From: Dyadobacter chenhuakuii
GTDB lineage: Bacteria; Bacteroidota; Bacteroidia; Cytophagales; Spirosomataceae
Length of the DNA stretch: 64,000 bases
Direction of reading: 5' to 3'
Assembly (NCBI RefSeq): GCF_023821985.2
Contig: NZ_CP098805.1
Span: 5,695,001 to 5,759,000, forward strand
The translations under genes were made by a program, and so were the position numbers. The notes under the pieces are model-generated. The model saw only the letters and a list, made by a program, of their open reading frames with translations, was not told the origin of the DNA and ran no database searches. Shown here piece by piece: positions 1-9,365 of the stretch (position 1 is the stretch's first letter; every line of letters starts with the position of its first letter).

Positions 1-743
1 TTATGATTGGTAAGCCTGTCCAGCATATCACCCACATTGACCACGATCTGATCCGGAAGGGCGGTGATGGGAATCCATTCTCCGTCGCGGCGAAGCACTT
101 CCAGGCCTTCTGCGCTGGCGCCCATTAGTAATGTAATGAGGTTAATGTCGCCGTGAGCCGCAGCACGCACGGCTCCTTCGGGCACGAGTTCGGGATTTGG
201 AATTGGGAAATAATGTAAGGCCCGCAGCAGGCTGTCGCCATTTCTGACCTTGTCTTCAAAATAATCCTCAGGCAGATTGAGATAAATAGCGATGGCGCGC
301 AGCAGCATTTTCCCCGCATTCTCAAATGTCCGGTAAACTGCTAATGTATGTTTTTCAAATTCAGGGAGTTCGGCAGGAAAAACGTTGGAAGGCATGCTGC
401 CAATGGGATCGGGCTGGCCAATGTGGTAAAATTCTTTCAGATCGGCCACTTTGAAACCCTTAGCAGTCTCTTTTCCTTTTCCTATATATCCGCGCTGACC
501 GAAGAGCTCGGCAAACTCATATTTTTTCTTGACTTCATCAGGAAGCGAGAAGAAAGCCTTCACGGTTTCGTAAAGTTCATTCCGCAGGGAGTCGCTGAGT
601 CCGTGGTTTTTTATTGCTACAAATCCAATGTTGTTGAACGCTTCACCCAGGTCTGCTACAAACTGCTTTTTCTGTTCGGCATTTCCTGAGGTAAAATCGG
701 CCAAATCCAGCGATGGGACTTGATTTAATAATGCTGGTTCCAT
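1..743 (-). CDS. 2-oxoglutarate/Fe(II)-dependent oxygenase, isopenicillin N synthase family (partial, C-terminus cut by window edge)
   Basis: Reading leftward from an ATG at 743 gives 247 residues that run off the window edge with no stop. The N-terminal DIOX_N part (about residues 8-125) opens with a VPSLDLADF-like stretch and contains GFVAIKNHGL, typical of this family. The 2OG-Fe(II) domain follows, with the first two iron ligands visible as HGD (H197, D199) in AAAHGDINLITLL. The third ligand (His) and the RxS motif lie outside the window. Family members are soluble oxidases acting on small molecules; the substrate cannot be told from this piece. The gene is divergent from the sigma factor at 898, with about 150 bp between them. 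Confidence 0.88.
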   Translation of the reverse strand, partial: MEPALLNQVPSLDLADFTSGNAEQKKQFVADLGEAFNNIGFVAIKNHGLSDSLRNELYETVKAFFSLPDEVKKKYEFAELFGQRGYIGKGKETAKGFKVADLKEFYHIGQPDPIGSMPSNVFPAELPEFEKHTLAVYRTFENAGKMLLRAIAIYLNLPEDYFEDKVRNGDSLLRALHYFPIPNPELVPEGAVRAAAHGDINLITLLMGASAEGLEVLRRDGEWIPITALPDQIVVNVGDMLDRLTNH

Positions 744-897
744 AAAATACTTTTTTGGTGCAAAGTAAAAACTATCCGCAGACTTGCCAAGTGATCTCAT
801 AGCATGAACTGGAAAACGTATACAGCAGGGAATGTTTTTTATATATACATTACACCTTTGTTCAATATTTTCAGACTTCCATTTTTGACATTCTGGT

Positions 898-1488
898 ATG
901 ACAGACATTGATCCGGGAAATGACCTTTGGGAGCGATTTATTTCCGGGAGTTCTTCGGCATTCAGCGAGCTTTACGATGCCTATACAGACGTTCTGTATA
1001 AGTTCGGAATGCGATATTCGGCTGACAGTGATCTTGTTAAAGATTGTATCCACGATCTTTTTATAGACCTGCACAGCTATCGCGGAAGTCTGGCGAAGGA
1101 GGTTAATGTTAAATTTTATTTACTAAAATCATTTCGAAGAAAACTGCACGCCGCGCACCGGAAATCAAGCTTGCTGAACTTCAACAGCTGGCAGGCAGAG
1201 GAAACGTTCGGCATTAATGCATTTGCATTCAGTGCTGAACATGAGATCATTGTGGATGAAAAACAGCGTGAAATGCTGGATCATCTGGCGTTGGAAATTA
1301 ATCAACTCCCTGAGCGGCAACGGGAAATCCTGTATTTACGCTTCAATCAGGACCTGGATTATGAGGAGATTGCTTCCATGATGCAAATTTCAGTTCCTAC
1401 CTGCCGGACCTTCATTTACCGGGCGCTCAAACAACTTCGCGGCAAGCTGGAATTCAGCTCCATTGCCCTGTTTTTGTACTGGGTATAA
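898..1488 (+). CDS. ECF RNA polymerase sigma factor, FecI-like (Bacteroidota Sus-associated)
   Basis: A 196-residue protein with sigma-70 region 2 at about residues 20-85 and region 4 at about 125-182, where LPERQREILYLRF and the helix-turn-helix DLDYEEIASMMQISVPTCR are clear. There is no region 3, as expected for ECF factors. It lies directly before a FecR-type anti-sigma gene and a SusC/SusD pair, the usual order in which a receptor signals through FecR to release this sigma factor and induce the transporter operon. The C-terminus (FSSIALFLYWV) is hydrophobic, as often seen in this group. The cognate substrate is not evident. Confidence 0.93.
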   Translation: MTDIDPGNDLWERFISGSSSAFSELYDAYTDVLYKFGMRYSADSDLVKDCIHDLFIDLHSYRGSLAKEVNVKFYLLKSFRRKLHAAHRKSSLLNFNSWQAEETFGINAFAFSAEHEIIVDEKQREMLDHLALEINQLPERQREILYLRFNQDLDYEEIASMMQISVPTCRTFIYRALKQLRGKLEFSSIALFLYWV

Positions 1489-1576
1489 AATATTTTCTTC
1501 TTTTTGTTAAAATAATCCTTTTTCGGAGTCTATATGACGTCGAAAGTCTTCTCTTGTATGTCAAACAAGTTCTTAA

Positions 1577-2701
1577 ATGAAAAGAAGATTACGAAAGCAC
1601 GAGGATTTGCACGAATCTGAATCAGCCGGACTGACGGAAGACGAGCAAAAAATTCTTGCTAATACAAAGATTTTGATGCATTCCCTGCGGGAGGAAGCAT
1701 TGCCTGTTGCCGAAAAAGAAGCATTGCGAATGCGCGTTCAGGAAACAATCGCACAAAAAAGCGAGCGGCCCGTCCGCAGCATATGGCTGGCCGTTGCAGC
1801 ATCTCTGGCCTTATTAATGGTCGTAGGCGCAGGTTTCCTGCTCATGCAAAAAAATAAAGGATCGGCGATGGAAGAAGTGGCTTCCAAAATCCAGGCTGAC
1901 ACAGAAGAAACGCGCTTGCAGCTCGCGGACAAGCGGATTATTCATCTTTCCGAACAGAATTCAGACCTGATCTATGAGCAAAACGGTTCTCGTATCCAGA
2001 TCGACTCGTCGTCCGTGGTGGAACAGCAAGTGGCTGAATCCGAAGAAGAATTCAACACATTAACGGTCCCTTACGGTAAAAGGTCGACCATTACGCTCAT
2101 CGACGGCACCAAGATCTGGCTCAATTCCGGTTCACGCCTCGTTTATCCAGCTCAATTTGACGGCGACACAAGGGAGGTTTACCTTGAAGGTCAGGCCTAT
2201 TTTTCCGTTTCGCACGCAGCCGAAAGACCATTTTATGTGCATACCAAAAACATCAAAGTACAGGTTCTCGGAACCGAGTTTGACGTGAGCGCTTATGACG
2301 ACGACCAACAGACCGCAGCCGTGCTCGTCAAAGGAAGCATTGAGCTGACGGCCAATCAAAAATCTTTATTCAACACGAAAAACAAGAAGCTCACACCCGG
2401 GACGATGGCTGTTTACAATGCAGCAACGGATGATCTGCAAACGGCGGGCGTGGACGTAGAACCTTACATTTCCTGGAAAGAGGGCTATCTGATTTTCAAA
2501 AAGGCACCGCTTAGGGACATCCTCAAAAAGCTTTCGCGCTATTATAAGGCCGATATTTCGCTGGGCAGCGCAGAGGCAAAGCACGTTACATTCTCCGGAA
2601 CACTGGATTTGCAGGATGATCTGGCCATGGTTCTGGACGTTATATCCGTATCGACATCACTTAAATATCAGCAAACAGAAAGGAGGTTTATATTCAGGTA
2701 A
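1577..2701 (+). CDS. FecR-family anti-sigma factor with DUF4974 C-terminal domain
   Basis: A 374-residue inner-membrane protein. The cytoplasmic N-terminal arm (1-66) would bind the sigma factor. One membrane segment lies at about 68-90, and the rest is periplasmic. The FecR domain begins near residue 163 (VPYGKRSTITLIDGTKIWLN), and a DUF4974 domain near 305-370 (FKKAPLRDILKKLSRYY) resembles the secretin/TonB short domain that contacts the receptor's STN domain. It follows the sigma gene by 88 bp and precedes susC by about 110 bp, a gap that holds two hairpins. Confidence 0.94.
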   Translation: MKRRLRKHEDLHESESAGLTEDEQKILANTKILMHSLREEALPVAEKEALRMRVQETIAQKSERPVRSIWLAVAASLALLMVVGAGFLLMQKNKGSAMEEVASKIQADTEETRLQLADKRIIHLSEQNSDLIYEQNGSRIQIDSSSVVEQQVAESEEEFNTLTVPYGKRSTITLIDGTKIWLNSGSRLVYPAQFDGDTREVYLEGQAYFSVSHAAERPFYVHTKNIKVQVLGTEFDVSAYDDDQQTAAVLVKGSIELTANQKSLFNTKNKKLTPGTMAVYNAATDDLQTAGVDVEPYISWKEGYLIFKKAPLRDILKKLSRYYKADISLGSAEAKHVTFSGTLDLQDDLAMVLDVISVSTSLKYQQTERRFIFR

Positions 2702-2723
2702 AGCATTATGAGAACAACAAAAA

Positions 2724-2747
2724 CGGAAGACGCGGCAACGTCTTCCG
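2724..2747 (+). other. Stem-loop 1 of a twin-hairpin leader between fecR and susC
   Basis: A perfect 9-bp stem (2724-2732 with 2739-2747) closes a six-base loop CGGCAA. No T-tract follows, so it is not a classical terminator. The next hairpin, only 7 bases downstream, has the same loop sequence. Confidence 0.6.
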
Positions 2748-2754
2748 ATAGTCA

Positions 2755-2780
2755 CACTTGCCGGCAAGCAAGTGATTTTT
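2755..2780 (+). terminator. Stem-loop 2 (terminator-like) between fecR and susC
   Basis: A 7-bp perfect stem (2755-2761 with 2768-2774), again with loop CGGCAA, is followed by A then five T (2776-2780). It has the form of a weak intrinsic terminator 35 bp before the susC start. This would partly separate the sigma/anti-sigma transcript from susCD, or act as a leader control element. The structure is seen directly; the role is inference. Confidence 0.55.
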
Positions 2781-2814
2781 AAACCATTGTATCAACAAAA
2801 GTCGTATCAAATTT

Positions 2815-5800
2815 ATGAAAAAATTTGACCATTCAGGGCATTGCCCTCCGGGTGTATTATTCCCAAAAAAAATCCTAAGAATTATGAAGCTGACGATTCT
2901 ACTACTATGGATCGGAATGATGGGCGTTCATGCAACAGGCTATTCGCAGAAAAGCAGGATGGATGTAGCGATCCGGAACGGCAATCTGGGCGGGTTATTT
3001 AAGCTGATTCAGGAAAAAACCGATTACCGGATTTTTTATAAGGACGGCCTTTTTTCGGAAAACGGCGAAGGGAATCTCAATCTTAACCTAAAAAACGAAA
3101 CCGTTCCCGCCATTCTGACACGGGCGCTGAAAGGCACTGATCTGACATTTAAAATTATTGGAAAACAAATTGCCGTTTTCAAAAAGGATGAAGAATCAAA
3201 ATCTGCCGCCATTAAATCATTGCCTGCACCCGAGGCACCGGTAGCAAATGTGATCCGCGAAATCACGGGAACAATCCAGGATATGAAGGGCGGGCCGTTG
3301 CCGGGAGCAACCGTGATCGTCAAAGGAACTGATAAGGGCACGTCTACGGATGCCACGGGCAAGTTCAGCATTGAAGCGGAGCAGGGGGATGTGCTGGTGA
3401 TTTCCTTTATCGGTTATTTGGGCAAGGAACTGGTTGTCGGCACCCAAACGGCTGTGAATATCCAGCTGGAAGAGGACCTGGGCGGACTGGAAGAAGTTGT
3501 GATCGTAGGTTTTGGCTCTCAGCGAAAAGCCACCATTACGGGTTCCATTGCCACCATTACCACAGAAGATTTAAAACAAAGCCCGACAGCGAGCATTACC
3601 AATGCATTGGCGGGACGGCTTCCGGGACTTTTTGCCAACCAGTTTGGCGGCGGTGAGCCGGGTGTGGACAGGAGTGATATTTTTATCCGCGGCACAGCCA
3701 CTTACGGAAATCAAGCCCCGATTGTGATTATCGACGGTCTGGAAAGAAGCATGGATTATCTGGCACCATCGGAAATTGAAACATTTACAATTCTCAAAGA
3801 TGCCTCAGCAACAGCTCCTTACGGGGTTAGGGGAGCCAATGGTGTGATTCTGATCACAACAAAAAGAGGAAAAGTGCAGGATAAAGCGACCGTCAATTTT
3901 AAAGGCTCGGTCGGAGTCAACCAGCCTGTAAAATTCCCGACTTACCTGGGATCGGCGGATTATGCCATGTTATACAACGAAGCCCGCCGGAACGACAGCC
4001 CGGATGCGGACCCGTCGACATTGAATCTGTTTTCAGAATCCGCCATTACGAATTTCCGGAAAGCGAAAGGTGACAACTCGGATGGATTAGGGTATAACTG
4101 GAATTATTTCGATTACGCATTCAAGCCAGGGGTGCAGCATGATTATAGTTTGTCTATTAGCGGTGGATCAGTAAGGGCCAGATATTTCGTTCTGGCCAAT
4201 TACTTTCAGCAGGATGGAAACTACAAGCACACGAATATGGGCCCGAACAACACCCAGGCCGTTTTTAAGCGCTATAATTTCCGTTCTAATATTGATATAG
4301 ACATTACAGATAACTTTTTTGCCAGACTGGACATTGGTGCCCGGATCACAGACCGCAATGCGCCGGGAACATCGGCAGCAAGGATCGTGGAAATGGCCAA
4401 CACGCAGCCTTCTTATCTGCCCATCACATTAGAACCAAATGGAAACCCTGCGAACCGGGTTTTTGAAGCTAATAATCCGCTTGGAATGCTGTATGGTGAT
4501 CAGATTTACAGGTTTAACATTCTCGGTGAGCTGAGTCGCACCGGGTTTTTGAATGATAAAAACACCTATCTCAACGGCTCGTTTTCGTTGGGGCATAAGC
4601 TGGATTTCATAACAAAAGGCTTATCCATTGACGGCGTTTTCTCATATGATGCGTCCGACGGAGCCTGGATCCGTCGCGATGTGACAACCTATTCCGAAGG
4701 TTACCGCGAATATCCGGGTTATGCAACATTTGTTCCGGAGCAGGGAAGTGATATTTACAGGGAACCAGGGATCTATACGGGTGCATACAAGTCGGGAAAC
4801 AAGTATGACATTGACCAGACGATCCGCAACCAGTTCGACAATAAGGACAACGAAAACCGCTCTTATGTCCAGGCTAAGCTGGATTACCTGCGCAATTTCG
4901 GCATGCATGATGTCACGGGAATGGTGCTCGTAAACCGCTCCAAACGGATCATTAATAACCAGGTGCCGTTTAGTTACCAGGGCATTACGGCCAGGGCCAC
5001 TTATGGCTATGACGATCGCTATCTTTTCGAGTTCAATGCGGCGTATAATGGCTCCGAAAACTTTGCAAAAGGGAAACGTTACGGATTTTTCCCTTCTGTT
5101 TCGGCAGGCTGGGTGCTCTCCAAAGAACAGTTTATGAGCAGCACGCAAAACTGGCTGAATTCCTTTAAGATCAGAGGCTCCTATGGCTTGGTTGGGAGTG
5201 ACCGTGTTCCGAATGACCGCCGGTTTATTTATCTGCAATATTTTAGCGGTCGAGAGCATGATTACAATTTTGGAACGGACAATTTCGGTTCAGGAGCAGG
5301 GGGTTACCTCTACGAAGGCGACCTGGCCAATCCAGACCTGACCTGGGAAAAAGCCAGAAAAGCCAACATTGGTATTGATGCAACATTCCTGAAACACCTT
5401 ACGGTTACACTGGACCTGTTTCACGAGCATCGCTACGACATTATCACAGACATGGGTGGCGGCGATAAGCTTGGCTTCCCGGACATAGTGGGAAAGGATG
5501 CGCCTTACATTAACTCAGGGATTGTCAATAACCGCGGTTTTGACCTGGAAGTAGGCTGGTCTGGCAGCATTGGGAAGGATGCCACGTATTTTATTCGTCC
5601 CAATCTCTCCTTCGCGCGCAACAACATTGTGTTTATGAATGAAATCCCTTACGCAATGTCCGGCAGGGCTAACACCGGGAAACGCATCGGCGAACATTTC
5701 AATTATGCCTTTGACCATTTCGTGAGAAACCAGGGAGAGGCTAATGAGCTGAATGCAATGAACTCTGGTGGTGGTTACCAGTCGTGGGGAACATTGCGTC

Positions 5801-6384
5801 CCGGCGATGTCGTGTATAAGGATTTGAATGGGGACGGGAAAATCGACGATCTCGGCGACCGCACGGCTATGGGCAATCCGCGAAATCCTGAAATTATGTT
5901 TGGATTGCCGGTAGGGGCCAAATACAAAGGTTTTGATTTCAGTATGCTGTTCCAGGGTGCTGCGCGTGCTTCTGTGCAGTTGTCGGGTGCGGCTGTTTAC
6001 GATTTCCCTTTGTTTAACCAGGATAAATATGGAAAAGTGAAACCCATGCATCTGGATCGCTGGACACCGGAAACGGCGGAAACAGCGACCTATCCCGCAT
6101 TGCATTTCGGCGACCATAGCAATAACAAGAATGGTAACAGCAGCTTGTTTTTATATAATTCCAAATACATCCGGCTCAAAACCATTGAGCTGGGCTACAA
6201 TTTGCCAAAAGCCGCCATTAACAAAATCGGTATCGAGCAAGTTCGGTTTTATGCGCAGGGCCTGAACCTGATGACTTGGGACGGGCTGAAAAAAGTAGAT
6301 ATGGACCCGGAAACAAGGGAAGGGACGGGCGACTGGTATCCGATCCAGAAGGTTTTGAATTTTGGCGTTGATTTAACATTCTGA
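2815..6384 (+). CDS. SusC/RagA-family TonB-dependent outer-membrane transporter with STN domain
   Basis: A 1189-residue outer-membrane protein. It has an extended N-terminus, a signal peptide around residues 22-45 (MKLTILLLWIGMM...), and an STN (secretin/TonB) domain at about 50-120 that would talk to the FecR protein. A CarboxypepD_reg-like beta-sandwich follows (about 150-222, GTIQDMKGGPLPGATV), then the plug (about 225-350, with NALAGRLPGL and GVRGANGVILITTK), then a 22-strand-type barrel ending in an aromatic-rich FGVDLTF. SusC proteins import glycans or peptides with a SusD lid lipoprotein, encoded 17 bp downstream. The substrate is unknown because no glycoside hydrolase lies nearby. MKLTILLL at residue 24 is an alternative start. 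Confidence 0.96.
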   Translation: MKKFDHSGHCPPGVLFPKKILRIMKLTILLLWIGMMGVHATGYSQKSRMDVAIRNGNLGGLFKLIQEKTDYRIFYKDGLFSENGEGNLNLNLKNETVPAILTRALKGTDLTFKIIGKQIAVFKKDEESKSAAIKSLPAPEAPVANVIREITGTIQDMKGGPLPGATVIVKGTDKGTSTDATGKFSIEAEQGDVLVISFIGYLGKELVVGTQTAVNIQLEEDLGGLEEVVIVGFGSQRKATITGSIATITTEDLKQSPTASITNALAGRLPGLFANQFGGGEPGVDRSDIFIRGTATYGNQAPIVIIDGLERSMDYLAPSEIETFTILKDASATAPYGVRGANGVILITTKRGKVQDKATVNFKGSVGVNQPVKFPTYLGSADYAMLYNEARRNDSPDADPSTLNLFSESAITNFRKAKGDNSDGLGYNWNYFDYAFKPGVQHDYSLSISGGSVRARYFVLANYFQQDGNYKHTNMGPNNTQAVFKRYNFRSNIDIDITDNFFARLDIGARITDRNAPGTSAARIVEMANTQPSYLPITLEPNGNPANRVFEANNPLGMLYGDQIYRFNILGELSRTGFLNDKNTYLNGSFSLGHKLDFITKGLSIDGVFSYDASDGAWIRRDVTTYSEGYREYPGYATFVPEQGSDIYREPGIYTGAYKSGNKYDIDQTIRNQFDNKDNENRSYVQAKLDYLRNFGMHDVTGMVLVNRSKRIINNQVPFSYQGITARATYGYDDRYLFEFNAAYNGSENFAKGKRYGFFPSVSAGWVLSKEQFMSSTQNWLNSFKIRGSYGLVGSDRVPNDRRFIYLQYFSGREHDYNFGTDNFGSGAGGYLYEGDLANPDLTWEKARKANIGIDATFLKHLTVTLDLFHEHRYDIITDMGGGDKLGFPDIVGKDAPYINSGIVNNRGFDLEVGWSGSIGKDATYFIRPNLSFARNNIVFMNEIPYAMSGRANTGKRIGEHFNYAFDHFVRNQGEANELNAMNSGGGYQSWGTLRPGDVVYKDLNGDGKIDDLGDRTAMGNPRNPEIMFGLPVGAKYKGFDFSMLFQGAARASVQLSGAAVYDFPLFNQDKYGKVKPMHLDRWTPETAETATYPALHFGDHSNNKNGNSSLFLYNSKYIRLKTIELGYNLPKAAINKIGIEQVRFYAQGLNLMTWDGLKKVDMDPETREGTGDWYPIQKVLNFGVDLTF

Positions 6385-6401
6385 TTTTATCCAAAGATTT
6401 T

Positions 6402-8300
6402 ATGATAACTAGAAAAATATATATCACCATCCTTTGCTTCGCCTGCGCACTGCTTTCGGCTTGCAAGGAAGATTTTCTGGACAGAAAGCCGGATGACCAG
6501 CTGGATGCCGAGCAGGTTTTTACCCGATATAACAAAACAAACCAGCTCATTACCGATCTCTACGACAATGCAAAAGGCTCCAACAGCCCGCTCGTATTTT
6601 TCTCCCACTTTTCCACCGCGCCTGTTACCGACGAGGCAGAAGGTTCCACAGCAGAAGGAAGCCTTACCAACAAATTCAACAATGGCGACTGGAATGCCAG
6701 CGTCATGCCTGCCGGGAGCAGCCGGGGGCAATATTGGTGGGATTTATACGGACGGATCCGCAAGGCAAATGTGATCCTGGAAGGCGTCCGGAAATACAAA
6801 ACGCCTGATAACCCATTGCAAGCGGGAGATCTGAATAAGCGGTTGGGTGAAACGTATTTTCTGCGTGCTTACTTCCACTATCTGGCCGCCCGCATGTATG
6901 GAGAGGTGGTTTATGTGAACCGCACCATAGGCACCACGGATCCAAAGGACTTTAAACAGGAATCTTTTCACTCCATTGCAGCAAAAATTTATCAGGATTG
7001 CGATTCTGCGATGGCGCTGGTGCCTCCCAGCTGGGGCGGGGCCGACTTTGGAAGAGTGGATCAGGGTGCTTGCCTGGGTTTAAAGGCCATTGTGGCCTGG
7101 ATGGCAGCAACCCCCATGTGGAATGGCGGCACTTTCCCGAATGATACGCGTGCGTTTGCTGCTGAATATGCGTATAAGCCCGAGCGCTGGAACGTAGCAA
7201 AAGCTGCGGCCAAGGCGGTTATTGATTTCAAAGTAGAGGGTCGTCAGCGTTACTCGCTCTATCAGGGCCACGACGCAACGGATTTTCGGGACGATGCCGG
7301 AGTGAACAATAATAATTCCAAGGTCCCAGCCCGGCTTTGGGATTTGTATCACAACATGGAAGCATTCCAGAACGAAGCGGTTTTCTTTGTGACACGTGAT
7401 AAAGATAACAACTGGCAGGGTGACATTTATCCGCCGAGCTGGGGCGGGAGCTCGCGCCAGATGCCCGTTCAGGAGCAGGTGGATGAGTACGAATACATTG
7501 CCCCCGATGGATTTGGCTATCCGGTTTACGCTACACGTGCAAAAAAAGACGGCTATGACGATGGTAACCCCTACGAAAGCGTAAAACGTGACCCAAGATT
7601 TTACAGGGACATTGTTTACCACGGCTCAACATTCAAAGGAAAAGTGATCAACACCGCTTCCGGCGCCGACAAAGTGGGCGCAACCAACTCAACGACAACG
7701 GGTTATTTCCTGAGAAAAATCTTGCGGGAATCCTGGAACCGGGATAAGAGTTTCTCCATCAGCGGCCCGCCTGTATGGCGCTTGCCCGAATTTATCTACA
7801 TCTATGCCGAGGCCGTAAACGAAACCGCCGGGCCCAATGCAGAGATTTATGATCTGCTGAATAGCGTCCGCAAAAGATCATTCATGGCGCCTATTCCCGC
7901 CGAAGCAAAAGCAAGCAAAGCGCTGATGGACGAGTATATCAAACGGGAAAGAAGGGTCGAATTGTTCTATGAAAATAACCGAATATGGTCTACACGCCTT
8001 TATCTGGAACCGAGCGCACCCAAGGAGATCGCCAAAGAACAAGCGTGGCAAAGTGCCGGAAGCACAAACGACCAGCGCTCGCAAAAAGCCTGGCCTTACC
8101 CCAAGACGCAGCGAATGATCAATGGCATGAAGCCGATAGAAGATCCGGCGGGAAAGATTCTAGTCGACGGCAAAAAATACAGAATGCAACGCTATTTCAT
8201 AGAGAGCCGCGTCTTCGTAGCACCAAGGCACTATCTGTTCCCAATTATGCAAGACGAGCTGCAAAAAACGCCAACATTAAAGCAAAACCCGGGTTGGTAA
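6402..8300 (+). CDS. RagB/SusD-family nutrient-uptake outer-membrane lipoprotein
   Basis: A 632-residue lipoprotein with a lipobox LLSAC (Cys21), then the SusD start DFLDRKPDDQLD and alpha-helical TPR-like repeats. RAYFHYLAARMYGEVVYV near residue 150 is typical of the family, as is the C-terminal RRVELFYENNRIWSTRLY region. It is the surface substrate-binding partner of the SusC protein just upstream and is surely co-transcribed with it. The gene ends against a large palindromic repeat and faces a convergent isomerase-like gene. Confidence 0.95.
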   Translation: MITRKIYITILCFACALLSACKEDFLDRKPDDQLDAEQVFTRYNKTNQLITDLYDNAKGSNSPLVFFSHFSTAPVTDEAEGSTAEGSLTNKFNNGDWNASVMPAGSSRGQYWWDLYGRIRKANVILEGVRKYKTPDNPLQAGDLNKRLGETYFLRAYFHYLAARMYGEVVYVNRTIGTTDPKDFKQESFHSIAAKIYQDCDSAMALVPPSWGGADFGRVDQGACLGLKAIVAWMAATPMWNGGTFPNDTRAFAAEYAYKPERWNVAKAAAKAVIDFKVEGRQRYSLYQGHDATDFRDDAGVNNNNSKVPARLWDLYHNMEAFQNEAVFFVTRDKDNNWQGDIYPPSWGGSSRQMPVQEQVDEYEYIAPDGFGYPVYATRAKKDGYDDGNPYESVKRDPRFYRDIVYHGSTFKGKVINTASGADKVGATNSTTTGYFLRKILRESWNRDKSFSISGPPVWRLPEFIYIYAEAVNETAGPNAEIYDLLNSVRKRSFMAPIPAEAKASKALMDEYIKRERRVELFYENNRIWSTRLYLEPSAPKEIAKEQAWQSAGSTNDQRSQKAWPYPKTQRMINGMKPIEDPAGKILVDGKKYRMQRYFIESRVFVAPRHYLFPIMQDELQKTPTLKQNPGW

Positions 8301-8313
8301 AAGTCACTAGCTC

Positions 8314-8446
8314 TGTCACCCTGAGCGGACGGGGGCCGCCCGGCGGCCGAAGGGCCGGTACTAACGAAGGCCTAAAGCTACGAAGGGCCGGTACTAACGA
8401 AGGCGCCTTCGTTAGTAGCAGCCCTTCGGCTCCGCTCAGGGTGACA
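8314..8446. repeat. GC-rich intergenic palindromic repeat element
   Basis: The ends form a perfect 16-bp inverted repeat: TGTCACCCTGAGCGGA at 8314-8329 and its complement at 8431-8446. Inside are a 24-bp direct repeat (8348-8371 and 8381-8404) and a perfect 26-bp palindrome (8392-8417, half-site TACTAACGAAGGC). AGGGC/GCCCT complementarity extends outward from it. It lies between convergent susD and the isomerase gene, so it can fold into a long hairpin in either transcript and may act as a two-way terminator. The terminal sequence resembles dispersed non-coding repeats known from Bacteroidota genomes, but copy number cannot be judged from one window. Confidence 0.85.
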
Positions 8447-8461
8447 AATGTTGTTAACTTC

Positions 8462-9316
8462 TTACTCTTTAATCCCCTTAATATAAGCAATGGTCTGAGG
8501 GATTTGCTTCAGATATGAAGGGCTCTCATCCTCGATGAAATAGTGCTTGATCCCAACTTTCTTCGCTGCTTTCAGTGTGGCTGGAATGTCGATGGAGCCT
8601 GTTCCTAATGCCACGTCGTTGGTTGTTGGCGTTCCGCCGGAGAGGTTGCCTACTACGCCTTTTTTCAGGTCTTTCAAGTGCATCAGCTTCCAGCGGGTTG
8701 GATATTTCATGAGCAATTTCGCTGGGTCTTGTCCCGGAAATGCAGTCCATAGCACGTCCATTTCGAAGTTTACGTATTCAGGATTTGTGTTTTTGACAAG
8801 ATAGTCAAACAATGTTCCGTCCTCGTGAGGCTCGAATTCATAGCCATGGTTGTGATAAGTAAGCTCGATGCCTGCTTCTTTCAGTTCTTTCCCGGCCTTG
8901 TTGAAATCAGCAACTGCTTTTTTCGCTGTTTCGAGGTCGAATTTGCCTTTGTGAGGAATCCAGGCGACCATCACGTATTTTGCGCCCAGTGCTTTTGCAT
9001 CGGCAATGGTCTGCGCGCTGCTTTCGGCCAGTTTGTTATAATCGGCGCCGATGGAAACCATTTTAATGCCGCGCTTATCAAGCTGCTTACGCAGTTCTTC
9101 GTTCGTCATGCCTTTTATCGGTCCGCCTTCCATTTCCGTCACGCCCAAAGACTTGATCGTATCCAAAGTAGCCTCAATCCCCTTATCCCAGCTCCCCCGG
9201 AATGTATAAGCTTGCAAGCCGATTGGGTTCGTGTAGACATTGCCCTGCGCCAACAGATCGGTCTGGCTTGTAAAGGCTGCGGCTGCGAAGAGGCAGGTTT
9301 TCAGTAGTTTGTTCAT
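8462..9316 (-). CDS. Exported sugar phosphate isomerase/epimerase-like TIM-barrel protein
   Basis: A 284-residue protein with a signal peptide (about 1-24, ending LLAQG) and an AP-endonuclease-2/xylose-isomerase-type TIM barrel. Likely metal ligands are E in MEGGP, H in YHNHGYEFE, D in FEMDVLW, H in LMHLKD and E in FIEDESP. The family covers inositol, keto-sugar and glycoside catabolic isomerases/epimerases. The export signal suggests work in the periplasm on a sugar, which fits the neighbouring SusCD locus, but the exact reaction cannot be named. It is convergent with susD. Confidence 0.88.
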   Translation of the reverse strand: MNKLLKTCLFAAAAFTSQTDLLAQGNVYTNPIGLQAYTFRGSWDKGIEATLDTIKSLGVTEMEGGPIKGMTNEELRKQLDKRGIKMVSIGADYNKLAESSAQTIADAKALGAKYVMVAWIPHKGKFDLETAKKAVADFNKAGKELKEAGIELTYHNHGYEFEPHEDGTLFDYLVKNTNPEYVNFEMDVLWTAFPGQDPAKLLMKYPTRWKLMHLKDLKKGVVGNLSGGTPTTNDVALGTGSIDIPATLKAAKKVGIKHYFIEDESPSYLKQIPQTIAYIKGIKE

Positions 9317-9365
9317 TTATAGATTGGTTAATGTTCGTTTAAAAGCTAACAAAACGCTCGTTATA

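Noticed and set aside
4642..5259. 205-codon minus-strand frame inside susC
   Set aside because: A shadow of the SusC barrel coding sequence; no independent support.
8348..8404. The 24-bp direct repeat as a possible start of a CRISPR array
   Set aside because: Only two copies with a 9-bp separation, inside a palindromic element, and no cas genes.
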